This document shows positions 1 through 11,852 of a stretch of 64,000 nt of DNA, piece by piece; position 1 is the stretch's first letter; every line of letters starts with the position of its first letter. The DNA lies in assembly GCA_009599575.1 (NCBI GenBank), contig VWND01000005.1:1736001-1800000 (forward strand), read 5' to 3'. Made by a program: the position numbers and the translations under genes. The notes under the pieces were generated by a model, which ran no database searches, was not told the DNA's origin, and saw only the letters and a program-made list of their open reading frames with translations. Origin of the DNA: Blumeriella jaapii (taxonomy: Eukaryota > Ascomycota > Leotiomycetes > Helotiales > Drepanopezizaceae).

Positions 1-266
1 GTCCTCCGGACGATTGAACCGCGGTTCTGGGGACGCTGAGGGGTTGATCTCGTCGCCGAGCGAGTGGAGGGCGACGGCGATGCGGCGGCGGACATCTTCT
101 GCGAATTGGCGAGCTTGCGGGGATTCGTAGACGGCGACGGCGACCTGGAGGCAGTTGAGCAGCTGTGTCTGATGTCTTGAGCGGGTGATGTATCTTTCAT
201 ACTTACAGCGACGGCTGCTGCAACGACGATGACGGCACCTGAAACCACGGCTGGGTGAGGAGACAT
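1..266 (-). CDS. Conserved fungal membrane protein, 5' part only (off left edge)
   Basis: Two exons read from the minus strand: 266..207 (20 codons from ATG at 264-266) and 144..1, joined by a 62-nt intron (145..206) with GTAAGT donor and CAG acceptor. The 68 visible residues start MSPHPAVV, run through an Ala/Val-rich hydrophobic stretch of about 25 residues that looks like an N-terminal membrane anchor, then YESPQARQFAEDVRRRI and a basic/amphipathic helix with LHSLGDEI. This pattern belongs to a conserved fungal protein usually left without a firm function; from memory it is sometimes annotated as a ubiquitin-interacting-motif protein, but that part lies outside the window. Phase is preserved across the intron and no stop occurs up to base 1. 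The gene continues left of the window. Confidence 0.72.
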   Translation of the reverse strand, partial: MSPHPAVVSGAVIVVAAAVAVSMKDTSPAQDIRHSCSTASRSPSPSTNPRKLANSQKMSAAASPSPSTRSATRSTPQRPQNRGSIVRR

Positions 267-740
267 TCTCGAGATGTGTGAAGAGGAGAAAGAGGTTGAA
301 GTGGGATGCGGAGCGGAGCGGAGAGGAGAGGAGAGGAGAGGAAGGGGAAGAGATGGAGAGGAGAGGAGAGGAGGAAGAGGTGCTGGAGATGAGATGATAG
401 ATGTATAAATGAACAGATGGAAAGGTGGTTGGATGCATGTCAGAAGGGATCGAGTTTCGCCGTTCCGTCTGCCTCGAAGGCGAATGGCGGTCGTGTGGTG
501 CGCATCACGTGCCGAGGGCGCGGGGGCGGGGACTTGACATGGAAGAAAAGCGTGAACTGACCTTTAGCAGCAATAATCGGCATCGTGATACAGAGCCGCG
601 TCTGCGATGGGAGGGAAGAGGGAAGTGAGAAGTCGAGAATTGAAAGAAGGAAAAGGAAAAGAAATGAAGGACAGTTGAGAGTCGAAAGTGTGAGTGCGGA
701 CAGGACCGAATCCTTCCCCTGGGAATTAATCACTCTTTAG
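267..740. other. Upstream region of the left-edge gene, no gene seen
   Basis: Upstream of the minus-strand start codon is a purine-rich stretch (about 290-400, repeated GGAGA units), pyrimidine-rich in the sense of that gene. This is common in fungal promoters and 5' UTRs. The small overlapping ORFs here are low complexity and unlike any family I know. Confidence 0.4.
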
Positions 741-844
741 CTTTTGGTAGTCATAGTAGTAGTGTTGATTAACGTTTAGTGGATAGCGAAAAAAAACATC
801 GCCGTCATAGAACCTTTCAGGGGGCACGACGATGTGAGAAGTAG
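741..844 (-). mobile_element. LINE 3' end, short truncated second copy
   Basis: This stretch repeats the order of the neighbouring LINE tail in diverged form: a short GTAGTAGT run, then TTGATTAACGTTTAG, then a CAGGGGGCACG block matching CAGGGGGTACGG of the main copy. It appears to be the extreme 3' end of another, 5'-truncated LINE lying directly behind the tail of the larger one. Only about 100 bp remain and there is no coding capacity. Confidence 0.5.
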
Positions 845-3180
845 TACTGTAAGTAGTAGTAGTAGTAGTAGTAATATTGATTGACGTCTAGCGGAGTGCA
901 GCCGAGAGGCTGCCCTCCTAGGACCTTCCAGGGGGTACGGAAACGTGCTAAGCTAAGGAATTAAATACAAAATACGATCCCGAAAGCAATTCGTATTAAT
1001 ACAGCTAAAGCTGCTGTCGACTACGCTTTTCGCCGCTTTTTACGATGGTCCGTTAATAAAATTTATGAGCGTAAAGCTCAAAGAAAAGCTTAAAAAATGT
1101 GCATACGGCACCGATCAAAGTATGATTTGTCGGTTGCGTGGAAACGCATAATAGTATGGCCAATAGGCCGAAAAAAAAAAAAAAAAAGCAGTATTCAAAT
1201 GTCCGAATCCAAAAACCAAAAGCAGAAAAACAGGCTTGCGTTTACCAAAATAGAAAAGCACCCGTTATACAAATATATATAATAATGTTCGCTCCGTTGT
1301 AACGTCGCTTCGCGCGGCCGTACGCAATTTACTTTGTTCGAGCTGCATTCGATCAGAATAAGCAATATACGTACGTATAGTAAAACTGGTTATATCTGAG
1401 AAACTGTAATAATAACGCGTAAAAACGTTACAAAATCCTTTGGCTCGCGAAGCAGATTTTTAAAAAATATCACGGCCTTTCGCTCGGTTCGAAAAAAAGC
1501 GTTTGGTCGAGTTTTTTTAGGCTAATTAAAAAAACGTTTAATCGCGCGGCGGTATAATACTAAATGCAATAGAATCTTAAGCTTTTTGCATTTGCAGCGC
1601 AGTTTAGCGTCGGTATAATTATACTTAACGTAATACTATTCGTAGTTTTTATAAATAGTTTTGGTCGCTAAATAATGGTGGAGCAATCGTTTCGGCATAT
1701 CGAGCTTCGGCAAAAGTTTGATTGCGTAAACCGGGTCCTACCGCTTGTAATTTCGTAAAAGCTTTCTGCTAGCTGTTTTTTACCAAAAGCTTCGGTGCGA
1801 ATTACGCACTTTCCTGAAATCGGAGCGTATTTTATTTATAGTCGGTTCGGACGCAAGGCCCTTATTTTAAAAGATTTTTTCTGCGCCCGCATTTGCCAGT
1901 TTGTCGGCGGCCTCGTTGCTTTCGATATTCGTATAGCCCGGTGCCTATTTAACTTTTACGTCGTATGTTTTCATTATTTTTTGGCAGGCCAGAAAAGCCT
2001 ATTAAAAGGAAAAAAAAAGTATTTCGCGTATTTTTCAGATTACTAAAATACTGTCGATATATATTTATAATTTTTGCGTACGTATTTCGGCTGGCATGTT
2101 CGCAGCCTTTTGCAGACCTTTTTATGCTTCTATCGCTTTTGCGTCGAAAACGTAAAAATAATCGTTTATCGAGCCGTATTCAAACGCTATTTGCCTGCGG
2201 TTTTAATATATGGCGTATTCGTAGCCTACGAAATGGACGCCGTTTTTATATTTTTCGCAGTCGTTCGAAAAAATCGTGACGTTTCCGAAAAATAATTTTG
2301 CCTATTATTTTTTTAAAGTTTTTCGCGGCCTTTTTTTTTTTTAACGCTTATAATAAAATCGGTGCGGCTGCCGGACGAAAAATGCGAAAAAATTAGTTTG
2401 GGTCGTAGGATTTATAAAAAAATATCGCCGAAGCGTTGGATTTTCGTTTTGGCGGCCATATGTATGCCCGCGTATTTGCTTCGAAAGATTATTAAAATAA
2501 AAATGCGTTAGACCAAAAAATGCGCCTCGTTTACGGTTTGCAGTTTTATCGCAAAGCGTGCTTTGGCTTTTTTCAAAGCCGCGCTCGCGGAAAAAAAACC
2601 TGCGTTTCGTATTATTATAATAAAAAGAGTAATACGTTATATAAAAAGTATTTTTCGTACGGCCAGAATAATGGTTTTTTATATCAGATCGATATAACCG
2701 CCGAAACGGATGTTAATTTAGCTGTTTCGTTCGGTTCGGCGTCCAGGCTTCGTGCGGCCTGCGTATCAGACTTCGGTCCCAAACAGTATCGAAAAAAAAA
2801 CATAAATAATTATTACTTTTCGCAGCGCGCTGGCCGAAAGGCTATTATTAATTCGGCCGAAGCTTTTAATATGTTGCGCCGTTTATCGTGCTTTGCTTGC
2901 GCGTTTTTTAACGTATCGTTTAAAAATGAGTTTTCGATCGAATCAGACTTTTAGCCAGCGCAGCGCGAATTGCTCGCTTTTTTTCGCCGTAATAATGCAA
3001 AAGATCGTAATTCTGTCGTCGACTATAATCGGAAAAGCGTAGTTACTATTTTGCGTAAATAATATATATTATTTCGATTTTTTCCGGCGCGAAAGCGATT
3101 TTATGTTCGTTTTTCCATTCGAAAATATCGCGAACGTTTTTCGCAAGTAGCTCGATATTATCGTTTAAACTATGTAAAAT

Positions 3181-3462
3181 ACGGTAAATTAATATATCGT
3201 TTGCGTACTTAAAGCGAAAAATAAAGTTTTAATTAAGCAATTTTGCTAAATATAATATATACAAAACCGGAAAAAATGGCGACTTTTGAAAAGTGCCGCA
3301 GTAAACGTAGCTGAAATCAATGGTTTTTTTTTCGAATCGTATTTGCATTCGTCGTTTCGTAAAAAACGATTTGATTAATAAAAAAAATAAAAGGGGCCAT
3401 TTTTGCTCGATTATTTTTTTAAGCAGACGTCGGGTTAAAACGGCGTTAAACGCGCTTTGCAC
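3181..3462 (-). pseudogene. LINE reverse transcriptase core, inactivated
   Basis: Residues AFNAVLTRRLLKK, FSYVYCGT and LYILYLAKLLN are the middle of a LINE reverse transcriptase. The reading frame continues past a TAA at 3229-3231 into FRFKYANDILIYR, where the second catalytic aspartate of the YADD box is asparagine (GAC to AAC, the G-to-A change expected of RIP on this strand). Both the stop and the lost aspartate make the protein inactive. The linker ORF 3943-4245 lies upstream in the same element. Confidence 0.8.
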
Positions 3463-4599
3463 GTTTAAAATAACAATCGTAATATGTTTTTTTGCGGCGA
3501 GCGCAGTTTCGATATCGGCCGTAAAATACGCTGCCAGGTCGAAGGCAGAGCGTTTCGAAAAAGCGCTTTTATATTATAGGCTAAGCAGGCCGGTTATAAA
3601 CGCTGTCTACGCGATTTTGCTAACGATGATTTTCTCAAAGCTTTTAAATATACAAAAAAAAAGGGCGATCGGGCGCCACGAACGTAAAAAAAATTTGTCC
3701 CGTTTGCCGGTTTTGACTATTATGGCCATTTCGGCCAGTTTTTAAAAGGTCGGAAAATAATTCGTAGCGAAACAGCGGTTAAACAAATTATATATAGCGG
3801 TTTTGACTTTTTTTCAGCAAGCTTTTAGAAGTTTTACCGTGATCCGGTTAATGCTCGAAAAGGTATTAGTGATTCCGATGCAATATTTTTTCATTTTTTC
3901 GGGCGATATAAAGTCTGCTTAAAAAAGGTGGCCCGATCTTGCTTATTCGGTAAAAGAATTTTGGTCGAAATCGTCGGTGATTAAAAAGCGGCCAAATATT
4001 TCGTTTTTTAAAACATTAGCTTTGTTTTTAATATTTTTAATTATAACGCCGTTTATTATTAATAAAAAAGCTTTAAAATTCGTGGTTATTCGATGCCAAT
4101 CTATTATTTTATATAGTTTTTCGTTATTATCGATTTTGTTAATAAGCTTTCGCCAATAGTTTCTTTTCGCTTTGCGTATTATAGCGAAAAACTGCCTGGT
4201 TTTTTTAAAAATTTTATCGTCGTATATCATTTTGCGTATTCGCAAATATCGGTTTTTAGCTTTTTAGCATTCGTCGGTTTATTATAGAATAGCCTGTAAG
4301 CTTTTTTAAAAAGGCTTTCCGGCAGCTGTAATGCTTTTTTAAAAAACCCGGGCTAGCGCAGCCGCGTATTCGTCCAGCTTTTCTAGCGTTAATAATATAG
4401 CGAGGTCCGCGAGTCGGCTGATTTTTGCGCGTATTAAATTTGCGAATTTGCCGAGTTTTAAATCGGATATTTTATAATATATTTAAATCACGGGTATTTT
4501 CTTTTTGCTAAGAAAAATCGTTATTTGGGTTTCGTAGTTTAAGCCGTTGTGCATATCGTGTCGTATCGTAATAATCGAGTTGAATACGTTCGAAAAAAT

Positions 4600-5300
4600 A
4601 AGATTTAAAACGTATTTTTTATTATATATAAATTCGCTAGCGGCGCCGATAAAATTTATATTCGAAATGGCAGCCTAGTTTGCGAAGTGTTTTTTACTTT
4701 TTGCCGTGTCCGATCCCGGCTTAAAAGTATCGTGTCGAGTATTAAAATCGCCGCTTATTATGCAATTAAAAAATGGTTCGAAATATGTTACGTAGTTTAA
4801 TATTTATTAGATGTGGCTTTGTTTGTATACGTTGAAAATAAAGTATATATTTACGTTTAGCCAAAGCAGGTTTTTGCTATTGATTGATCGTCGTTATTAT
4901 AAATTAAATCCTGCGCTTTTTCGGATATAAATTAATATTTTAAAGCGTATTCGCTCGAAGATTTTTTTTTCGGTTTCGTTTTATAAATCGATCGGTATAT
5001 ACAAATCGTATAACGAATAGTTTTGTATTTTGGTTTTCGGAACGCTTTAGGGTTTTTGCACGCAAATCACGTTTATGCGCTTTGCATCGTACAAATGCAA
5101 AAGCGTGATATACTTCGGTTGTTTTTTTTAAACGTTTGCTTAGCAGATATTAAGATTTGTTTTGGGCTTTCGGTTGCGAGATTTTTCGCGTTGCTTATAA
5201 AAGTGTTTTATTATTAAAAGATAAAAATGTTAATATTAATATTTATTTTTTTTAATTCGTTTGCGAAAGTTTAAGATTTATTTCGTAGCTGGTCCGATAG
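4600..5300 (-). pseudogene. LINE endonuclease domain, inactivated
   Basis: The minus strand around 4680-4760 reads CIISGDFNTRHDTF and then GSDTAKSKKHFAN followed by TAG. GDFN is the conserved motif of the exonuclease-endonuclease-phosphatase domain of LINE ORF2. The stop replaces a position usually occupied by tryptophan (TGG to TAG). The domain edges given are approximate because stops and AT drift obscure the rest. Confidence 0.65.
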
Positions 5301-7185
5301 GAATAAATGGGTTGCTTTTAACGAAATAAAAAAAAGCGTGTTTTACGAAAAGGCTACGAAGGCCGTGTCGTCGAGCGTCGAATATGCTTTTCGGCCAAAA
5401 TGCTGAATATTCAGCGATTGCTTTAAAATTGAGTTTCGGATTAAGCGGCCCGAAAAAGTCACGTTTGGCGTTATAGCCGCAGCGAAAATGATAGTTGAAA
5501 ACGCGGTGGTTTTTTGCTCGTATGCCGTTACGGCGTTTCCGCGTTTTTTTTTTTTCGGCCTGCGTTGTTAAAAACCGGATTGTTATTATTTAGAAAAATA
5601 AAAGCTTTAATAATAAAAATAATCGCGATCGAATAAGCCGCTTTTTCTAGTCGCCGGACAGCTTTTAGTTTTTTTTTAATTAGTCGTATTATTTTACTAT
5701 TTACGCGGCGAAAAGCCGCAAAGCAGCGTGGATGATCCGCAGCGTATAGCTTATAGCAGTTCGCGCATTATAAAACTGCTTTGCAATTAAAACTAGTCGG
5801 GCCATCGTGGTTTTGTATTCGGTTATTATAATAATTGCAGCGAATATATCGGATGCAAGCTAATAGATTGCAAAAGCCTTAGCATTTAGGGTCGTAGCGA
5901 AATATAGCCGGTTTTTTATCGATAAGCTTGGCTTAGGCGCTGATTTCGAAAAGGATAAAGCTTTTAACTGGCTGTAAAAAAAAAATAATCCAGGTTTGCT
6001 TATTTATAATTGAATTCGTTTCGTGTCGGAAAAAGCGCGTACTAATCGGCTTAATTCTGATTTAAATAAAAATTTCGTTTTTTATATGTTTTGAACAATG
6101 AAAAACGTCGCCGAATAGCTCCGGAATCGTAGCTAAAACGTTTTGTACCGCGTAATTGTATTATTTTTTCGAAATGCGTACGGCGGTGGCCTCGAGTATT
6201 TTGCGAAGGATCTCGACGCTTTTTTAAATAGTAAAAAAGTCTTTGGTTTTCAAATTAATTAGGTGGAAGGCCCAGTTTGTTTTCGTAAGCGTTAGGTTTT
6301 TAATCGCGTTTTTCGTCAAGCCCGGTATAAACTTCGCGATTTTTTATTTAAAAACGAAAGTATTAAACCTGTTTAGCAAAATGCTTTCCGCCGACGTAAT
6401 TAAAAAGCGATAATTTTGTCGAACTTTTGCTAGCTGATCCTCGGTGAACGAATTTAAAAAAACGCGTAAAATTCCGCTGGTAAACGGACGCGTTTATTAT
6501 TATAGCTTTTTGGCGGTGATCGATCCTAATTTCTCGAAGTTTATCAGGGTTTTTAAGACTTTTCGTAAAACTCGGTCTGCTTAAATAACTAATTTAGCAA
6601 AAAAAAAAGAAGGATCGATGCTGCCTGGCAAAACGGCGAAAAAAATAATAAAAGCGCGGGTTTGCAAAAAGGAAATAAAGCCTTTTGCAAGCTTTTCGGC
6701 GTACTGTCGCGCTTCGGGCTTTTTCTGCTAATTTACGACGCTATCGGCAGCGGTCGCGAATTATGCTTATATTTTGCGGCGTATTTAAGACTGTCGGTCT
6801 GCTTCGTCGAGCTGGTTAATAATAGCCGACGTTGTAATAGTAAATATTCGCGCTTCGTATTTTAAAGCGAAGGGAAAGGGACGAATGCTAAAAATATTCG
6901 TCTGCTTTTTTTTTTTAAAATGCAGGTTTTGTTGGAACGATAAGATTGCGTTTATAGGACGAATGTATAATTCGTCGTAATCGTGGTCGTGATCGTAGTC
7001 GTCGAACGACCGAAAAAGGGTGGAAGGAATCATTTCGCGAGCTGCACGGCGAACGCGACGAGCTTTCGAGCTGATTTTTCGAGATTCGGAAAGAAACGAG
7101 TCTCCCGAATCGAATGCAGTAAATTTAGTGATTGTTGCGAACAAAAAGTAGAATCCGTGTATGTTGTGAAGGATGATGTAGTACT

Positions 7186-7190
7186 ATAAG
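7186..7190. repeat. Target-site duplication, left (ATAAG)
   Basis: ATAAG lies immediately before the left LTR and is repeated exactly after the right LTR at 13657-13661. Five bases is the normal duplication size for Ty3/gypsy integrases. Confidence 0.92.
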
Positions 7191-7484
7191 TGTGACGATC
7201 TAATCAGTCGGAGGGCTGGGAGATCAGTCAACTGGTCGCCGTATTCACATGGTATGAAACGAGCCTTTGGTTCTGTAACAAAGATATTCACTTAGAATCA
7301 ACAACTGCAGAAGGCAGAGGTTGCTAAGGGAAAAGAGCCTTATATACATGATAGTCTCCACAGTTGATGGGGAGACCCACCAGGAGACCAGGGAGCTTGC
7401 AGCTATACGTAGTTGCTAGGGAGCTTGCAGCTATACGTAGTTGCTGGGGTGACACGAAAGGTGGCAACAGAGTGAATCGTCACA
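7191..7484 (-). repeat. LTR (3' LTR relative to the element)
   Basis: 294 bp, beginning TGTGACGATC and ending with its inverse GAATCGTCACA. It contains a tandem duplication of a 28-bp unit (starting AGGGAGCTTGCAGC) near 7390-7446. I count about 15 differences from the other LTR, all transitions. Confidence 0.93.
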
Positions 7485-8009
7485 CTACCCCCCCGTCCGA
7501 AAAAAGCGCGCCCTCGAGCTTTTATCCATTGGTACGTCACTATCCAAGTGATGGTACGAATCCAAACCTTCGGAATATGCCTTCAGCCAGTCTACAAGTT
7601 TTGCAGAAGGACCGGGAAGCTCTTTATGCGCCAAATGAAAGTCGCGCACTTTCAGAGGAGCGTACATAAAGTCAAACGCGGGGTACCACGTGAGATTTTT
7701 ATCTAAGCTTACCCAAAAAGCTCTGTACTGAAGGGTCTTCCGCTGCATTCGACAGGCGATCAATTTTTCGACTTCGTATTCAAGCTCATCAGTTATATTG
7801 ATAGGTTCAGGGGCTGGGTTAACCTGACCTGGGAGCGCGTCGTCAGCTGCTTTACGCAGTCGATTAGCGTGAAAAACTGAGTGTACGTTTATAATATTAG
7901 AAAAGTCTAGTTTAAAAGCGTTGTCGAAAATTTTGGCTACAACCTTGAAAGGGCCGTTTGTAGAATTGTCGAGCTTGCGAAAGGGCCGGGAGGTCGGAAA
8001 TGGGCGCAT
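7485..8009 (-). pseudogene. Integrase C-terminus with chromodomain (LTR element)
   Basis: Open frame of 174 codons. Residues about 20-55 (GPFKVVAKI, VHSVFHANRLRK) are the GPY/F-type tail of a gypsy integrase. Residues about 77-125, at roughly 7635-7781, form a chromodomain: EYEVEKL, then LQYRAFWV, then LTWYPAFDF. Such domains direct chromovirus integration towards heterochromatin. This is the longest surviving reading frame downstream of the catalytic core, and it ends essentially at the polypurine tract and LTR. Confidence 0.8.
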
Positions 8010-8090
8010 ATCGAACTATACGTAGTCGCTAACGTCAAAATCGTTCGCGCGGCGAGACTTATTCGCACTCTTTTTTATTTTGTCGTAGGC

Positions 8091-9176
8091 TTATTGGAGA
8101 TGCGATTTGGCGAGGTTCCAGGCGTTGTAATGGCGGCGAGCGTACGCACGAGCTTCGTCTGCGTTTAGCTTGTATAAGGGGTTGGAGGAGGGGGAAGTAT
8201 CGAGCTTCCAGTTCCAATTGGTGTGAGGAGTGTAACCGTATACAACTTCAAAAGGTGAAAGGCCACCTAGACTCTCGTGAAGGAGGACCATTTGGGCGAA
8301 ATCCATCATTGGGAGAAATTCGCTCCAATTGTCTTGATAAAAGTTCACGAAGGGTCGAAAGCGTTTTTGCAGGTATTAGTTGTAAATTTCGGTCTGACCG
8401 TCGGTTTCAGGGTGAGCGGCTGTCGAAAGCTTCAGTTGCGTATCGAGTATTTTGTTTAATTCAAACCAAAAGATAGACTAATACTGAGGGCTACGATCGC
8501 TAATAATACTTTTTGGAGGGCTAAAATACTTGTACACGTGGAATATATACAATTTGGCGAGGCCTCGAGCGTCGATATTCTTATGGCAGAGGATCGAAAT
8601 AACTTGCTTGGAAAAGCGATTTATTACTACGAACACGTTATCGTAACCGTATTTGTCTTTGTTAAAGCTGCAAAAGTCCATTGTAACGTGCTCCTAAGGG
8701 TGGTCAGGAACAGAAAGAGGCTGAAAAAGGCCGGGGCGCTTATTTTTTGGAACAAAACTTCTTCGACAAGCGTGGCAGTTGCGACAGTATTGTTTTACGA
8801 AAGCTGTTATACTTCGCCAATAGTATTGGTCCGAAAGCAATTGCGTAGTCTTGCGAGCGCTGAAATAAGCGGTGAAGATCTGGTCGTGCATTTTTCGTAC
8901 AAAGGCCAGACGAAAGTGATCGACGTTTGGTACTATCAAGCGACCGTAATATAACAGCAGGTCGCGTTCAAGTGTATACGAAGTGTTATTGTCGTTGTTA
9001 TCGTTCCCCCTCGTGGCGTTTCGTACAGCTTCTTTTCGGAGGGCCATCAGGCTGCTAGCTGTGCGATTAGCGTAGAGAAGCTGGTCAACGATACGGAGTG
9101 CGGGTGAGAAATCAGCTATTTCAACGATAAAAACAGCTGTTTCGGAGGCCGTGGACGGTCGAAGTTTTTCAGTCAA
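8091..9176 (-). pseudogene. Integrase zinc-binding and catalytic core (LTR element), broken
   Basis: The zinc-binding part is 8694-9176, with CRNCHACRR preserved, but the second histidine position appears as tyrosine in FTAYFSARKT. The catalytic core follows in 8478-8681 (MDFCSF near the first Asp, IISDRSPQY containing the second Asp) and 8091-8470. The third acidic residue is still present in a TDGQTEIYN segment at about 8390-8405, directly followed by a TAA stop where CAA is expected. Pieces lie in different or interrupted frames. Confidence 0.8.
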
Positions 9177-9356
9177 AAGGCGGTGATCGATCTGATCGGC
9201 TCGAAAAAGTGTTTGCAGGCGCTGAGTGCGTTTAAAAGAGTTTTGGCGGTCGAGTTCGCTCGTACGACGTGTCAGTGCGTCAGCCAGAAGGTTGTGTTTA
9301 CCTGGTTTGTACGTAATAAGAAAGTTGTAATCGGCGAGAAGTTCGGCCTAGCGTGC

Positions 9357-9707
9357 TTATCGAGCGTTCAAAGGTTTGGAGGTCATAAAATACTCCAAGG
9401 CTTTGTAATCAGTGATTATTTTGATTTGATAAACTGAGCCAACCAGTTTAGCACGAAAGTTACCTAGAGATCTCACGATTGCGAGCATCTCTTTGTCGTA
9501 TACGACGTAGTTTAGCTTTGCGAAGGCCATGGTTTTGCTGAAATAAGCGACTGAGAGCCAGTCGTCGCCATGGAGTTGCGAAAGCACAAAAGCTACTACG
9601 TCGTCGAAAGCGTCAGTTTTTAATATGCAGGGAAGGTCTTGCTTGTAATATTGTAGACTGGTGCAGTAGTAAAGGCTAGTGTAAAAAGGTCGAAACTCTT
9701 CTGACAC
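9357..9707 (-). pseudogene. RNase H domain (LTR element)
   Basis: The frame contains LKTDAFDDVVAFVLSQ, VAYFSKTM, LNYVVYDKEML and IITDYKALEYF, the usual signature order of gypsy RNase H (TDAS, Y-S-K, DKE, TDHKAL). The His of TDHKAL is Tyr here. It overlaps and continues the reverse transcriptase frame. Confidence 0.82.
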
Positions 9708-10807
9708 TTAGAAGTGAAATTAAAAAGAACGTTAGCCTTGGTCAAATGGACCAGAGGCTTTGCAATTATACCGTAATCTCGAATAAAACGTCGGTAAAAG
9801 TTACAAAAACTAAAGAAGCTTTGTACACCTTTTACAATAATAAAAGGCTTCCAGTGGACGACCACGAAGACTTTCTCTGGATCTACTTCTAGGCCTTCAG
9901 TCGAAATGATAAAGCTTAGGTAACGGATCCGTGTAACGTTGAATTCAGACTTCCGAATATCGGCCTGTAATCCAGCGTTAGCGAGCTTTTGGAACACCTT
10001 GCGAACGTATGTGGCGTGTTCCAAAAGGTCGGACGAATAGATAAGAATGTCATTTAGGTATGCAATGCAGAAATCGTTCAAATAGTCGAAAAAAACGTCG
10101 TTTATATAGCGTTGGTAAATTGCGGGTCTATTAGTAAGGCCAAAAGGTAGCATTTTGCATTTATAGACGCCGTAACGCGTACGAAACGTCGTTAGTTTTT
10201 TACTGGCGGGGTCCATTCGAATTTTGTGAAAGGCTTGACGAATATCGAGCTTCGTAAAGATTCGCGCTTCCGAGAAACGAGCAAAAGTCTCATCGATAAA
10301 GGGGAGGGAGTAGCGATTTTTACGAGTAACATTATTAAAAGCTCGATAGTCGATACAAAAACGCAGTGAACCGTCGGGTTTTTTAGCGAAAAGCACTGGA
10401 GCAGCGAAAAGAGCGGTGAAAGATTCGATGAAACCTTTGTCAAGATTGTTTTGCAGGTAAGTCTTGACAATCTCGAGCTTTGGAATCGACATTTTATACA
10501 AAGGAGTGTATTTCAGCTCTTTTTCACTTACAATGAGCTCGATCTTATGGTCGTAGGGCCGGTGAAGGGCTAGCTCGTTACTGGCGGCCTTAGAAAACAC
10601 GTGTTCGAAGTCTTTGTACTCCGGAGGAAAAGATTCGAAGAAAGGTTTATTCGAAATTAGCTCTGCTAAGCTGATTAAAAGGGTCGAAATCGATATTTCA
10701 TTAATCCTGAAACGTTCGAAAAGACTGTGAGATTGGGTCTTAAGAAAAGTGTTGTACGTAAGGTCGTCTAGTATTCTGTCGATCTCGTATAAGAAGGTTG
10801 AAAACAC
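9620..10807 (-). pseudogene. Reverse transcriptase (LTR element), catalytic Asp lost
   Basis: A 395-codon frame, the best preserved part of pol. Motifs in order: KKPDGSLRFCIDYRAFN, KLDIRQAFHKIR (catalytic Asp kept), LPFGLTN, and AYLNDILIYS at 10040-10063, where the family has YLDD. The Asp-to-Asn change is GAT to AAT, a RIP-type transition. The downstream thumb continues with LSFIISTEGLEVDPEKV and merges into RNase H. The long frame shows that selection or a low RIP load lasted longer here than in gag. Confidence 0.9.
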
Positions 10808-11248
10808 TTCAACTGCTTCCTTTCTGGAAATCAGCTTAAAAACGTGTGCAGTGATTTGGCAGATGGAGATTGGATAAGCAGTAGGTTGAGGAACTCGTCT
10901 TCGAACTGGTCGTTTGGAAGATTCAGAAGGTGGCTTGTCTGAACTATCGATTATATTAAGCTGAAAGGCTATCGCGGCGAAGGCTTTTTTTCGGTCTTTA
11001 GTGTAATTGTTTTTCGTAAAACGAGGAAGCTGTTCTGACGAAGGAAAAAAAGAAAGAGAAGAAATAATAGAAAGGGGATCGGCAGCCTGAGAAAGTGGTG
11101 TAATTTCTTATATTATCCCACTAGCGTCGCCATCGAAATTGGCACCGCGAGTGAAATTCGACCTTTTCGCGCTCCGCACAGCGTCGTAGGTCTGCCACAA
11201 TTGGTCAAGATTTTTGTCACGTCTCACAGCGTCGTTTTGATAGCGAGA

Positions 11249-11731
11249 TTAAATCTTTCGGAGGTGCAAATGAAAAACTTCAATACAACGAGCGTAAAAG
11301 GCTGTGGGAGGGTAAGACTTCGGCCAATAAAACTTGCGTTTATTACAGTTTAGTAAAACTTGGTATTCGGCCAGCCAAGCTTTTCCTAAAATCACACCAT
11401 GATTTTCGAGGTTGATGATCAAGAAAGGAATGAACGATTGTATTCGATTGTCAATAATAAGATTGAGAAGCGTAAAATATGTAATTAAATGGCCACGAGC
11501 TCTATTATATCCTTTTACAGGAAAAGGAGCCGGGAAAGATTGAATCAAAGGTTTTAAAAAGAAAAAAAAGGACTTAATCAGCGCCGAATCGATCAACGCA
11601 TAACCGTTCGCTTCAGAGTCGGCGAGCGCTTTCATTTTGTACGAAAGGCCATTCTTAGTAAATGTAACGGGGATTGTCAGTAAGTCGCCACCAAAAAGCT
11701 TTCGAACGTTAAAGTAACGCATATCGCGCAA
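11249..11731 (-). pseudogene. Retroviral-type aspartic protease (LTR element), active site altered
   Basis: The frame contains ALADSEANGYALID where gypsy proteases carry A-V-D-T/S-G-A-N-G. The glycine after the catalytic Asp-Ser is Glu (GGG to GAG). Downstream VILGKAWLAEYQVLLNC matches the second conserved block (ILG-x-W-L). It lies between gag and reverse transcriptase as expected. Confidence 0.78.
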
Positions 11732-11852
11732 TATGCCTAAGAAGAAGGTTTTGCTTAGGCCTGGGCGTCTTCGACTGGCGGAAAAGCCTTCGACTTTCTC
11801 GTATGCGTTTTGAAAGTCGTTTGGAAGGAGGTTTTCGTTTTCATTATCATTA

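Larger units (their letters stand above)
845..6900 (-). mobile_element. RIP-degraded LINE (non-LTR retrotransposon, Tad/I-like)
   Basis: An approximately 6-kb AT-rich element read on the minus strand, with its 3' end at a (TAC)n-type simple-repeat tail at about 845-875. Going 5' to 3' on the minus strand I recognise an AP-type endonuclease (GDFN motif at 4741-4752, followed by TRH), a linker (3943-4245) with DWHRI and LITDD blocks typical of fungal LINEs, and a reverse transcriptase (3181-3462) with YCGT, a mutated PQGSP-like box, and YAND where YADD is expected. In-frame stops occur in all domains, many of the form TGG-to-TAG or CAA-to-TAA, and nearly all differences from the copy at 14.2 kb are transitions. 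The 5' boundary is not resolved; it could lie anywhere between about 6900 and 7185. Not functional. Confidence 0.85.

Noticed and set aside
1795..2954. Overlapping plus-strand ORFs of 60-144 codons
   Set aside because: They lie antisense to the LINE coding direction in RIP-mutated, AT-rich DNA; the minus strand holds the recognisable reverse transcriptase and endonuclease.
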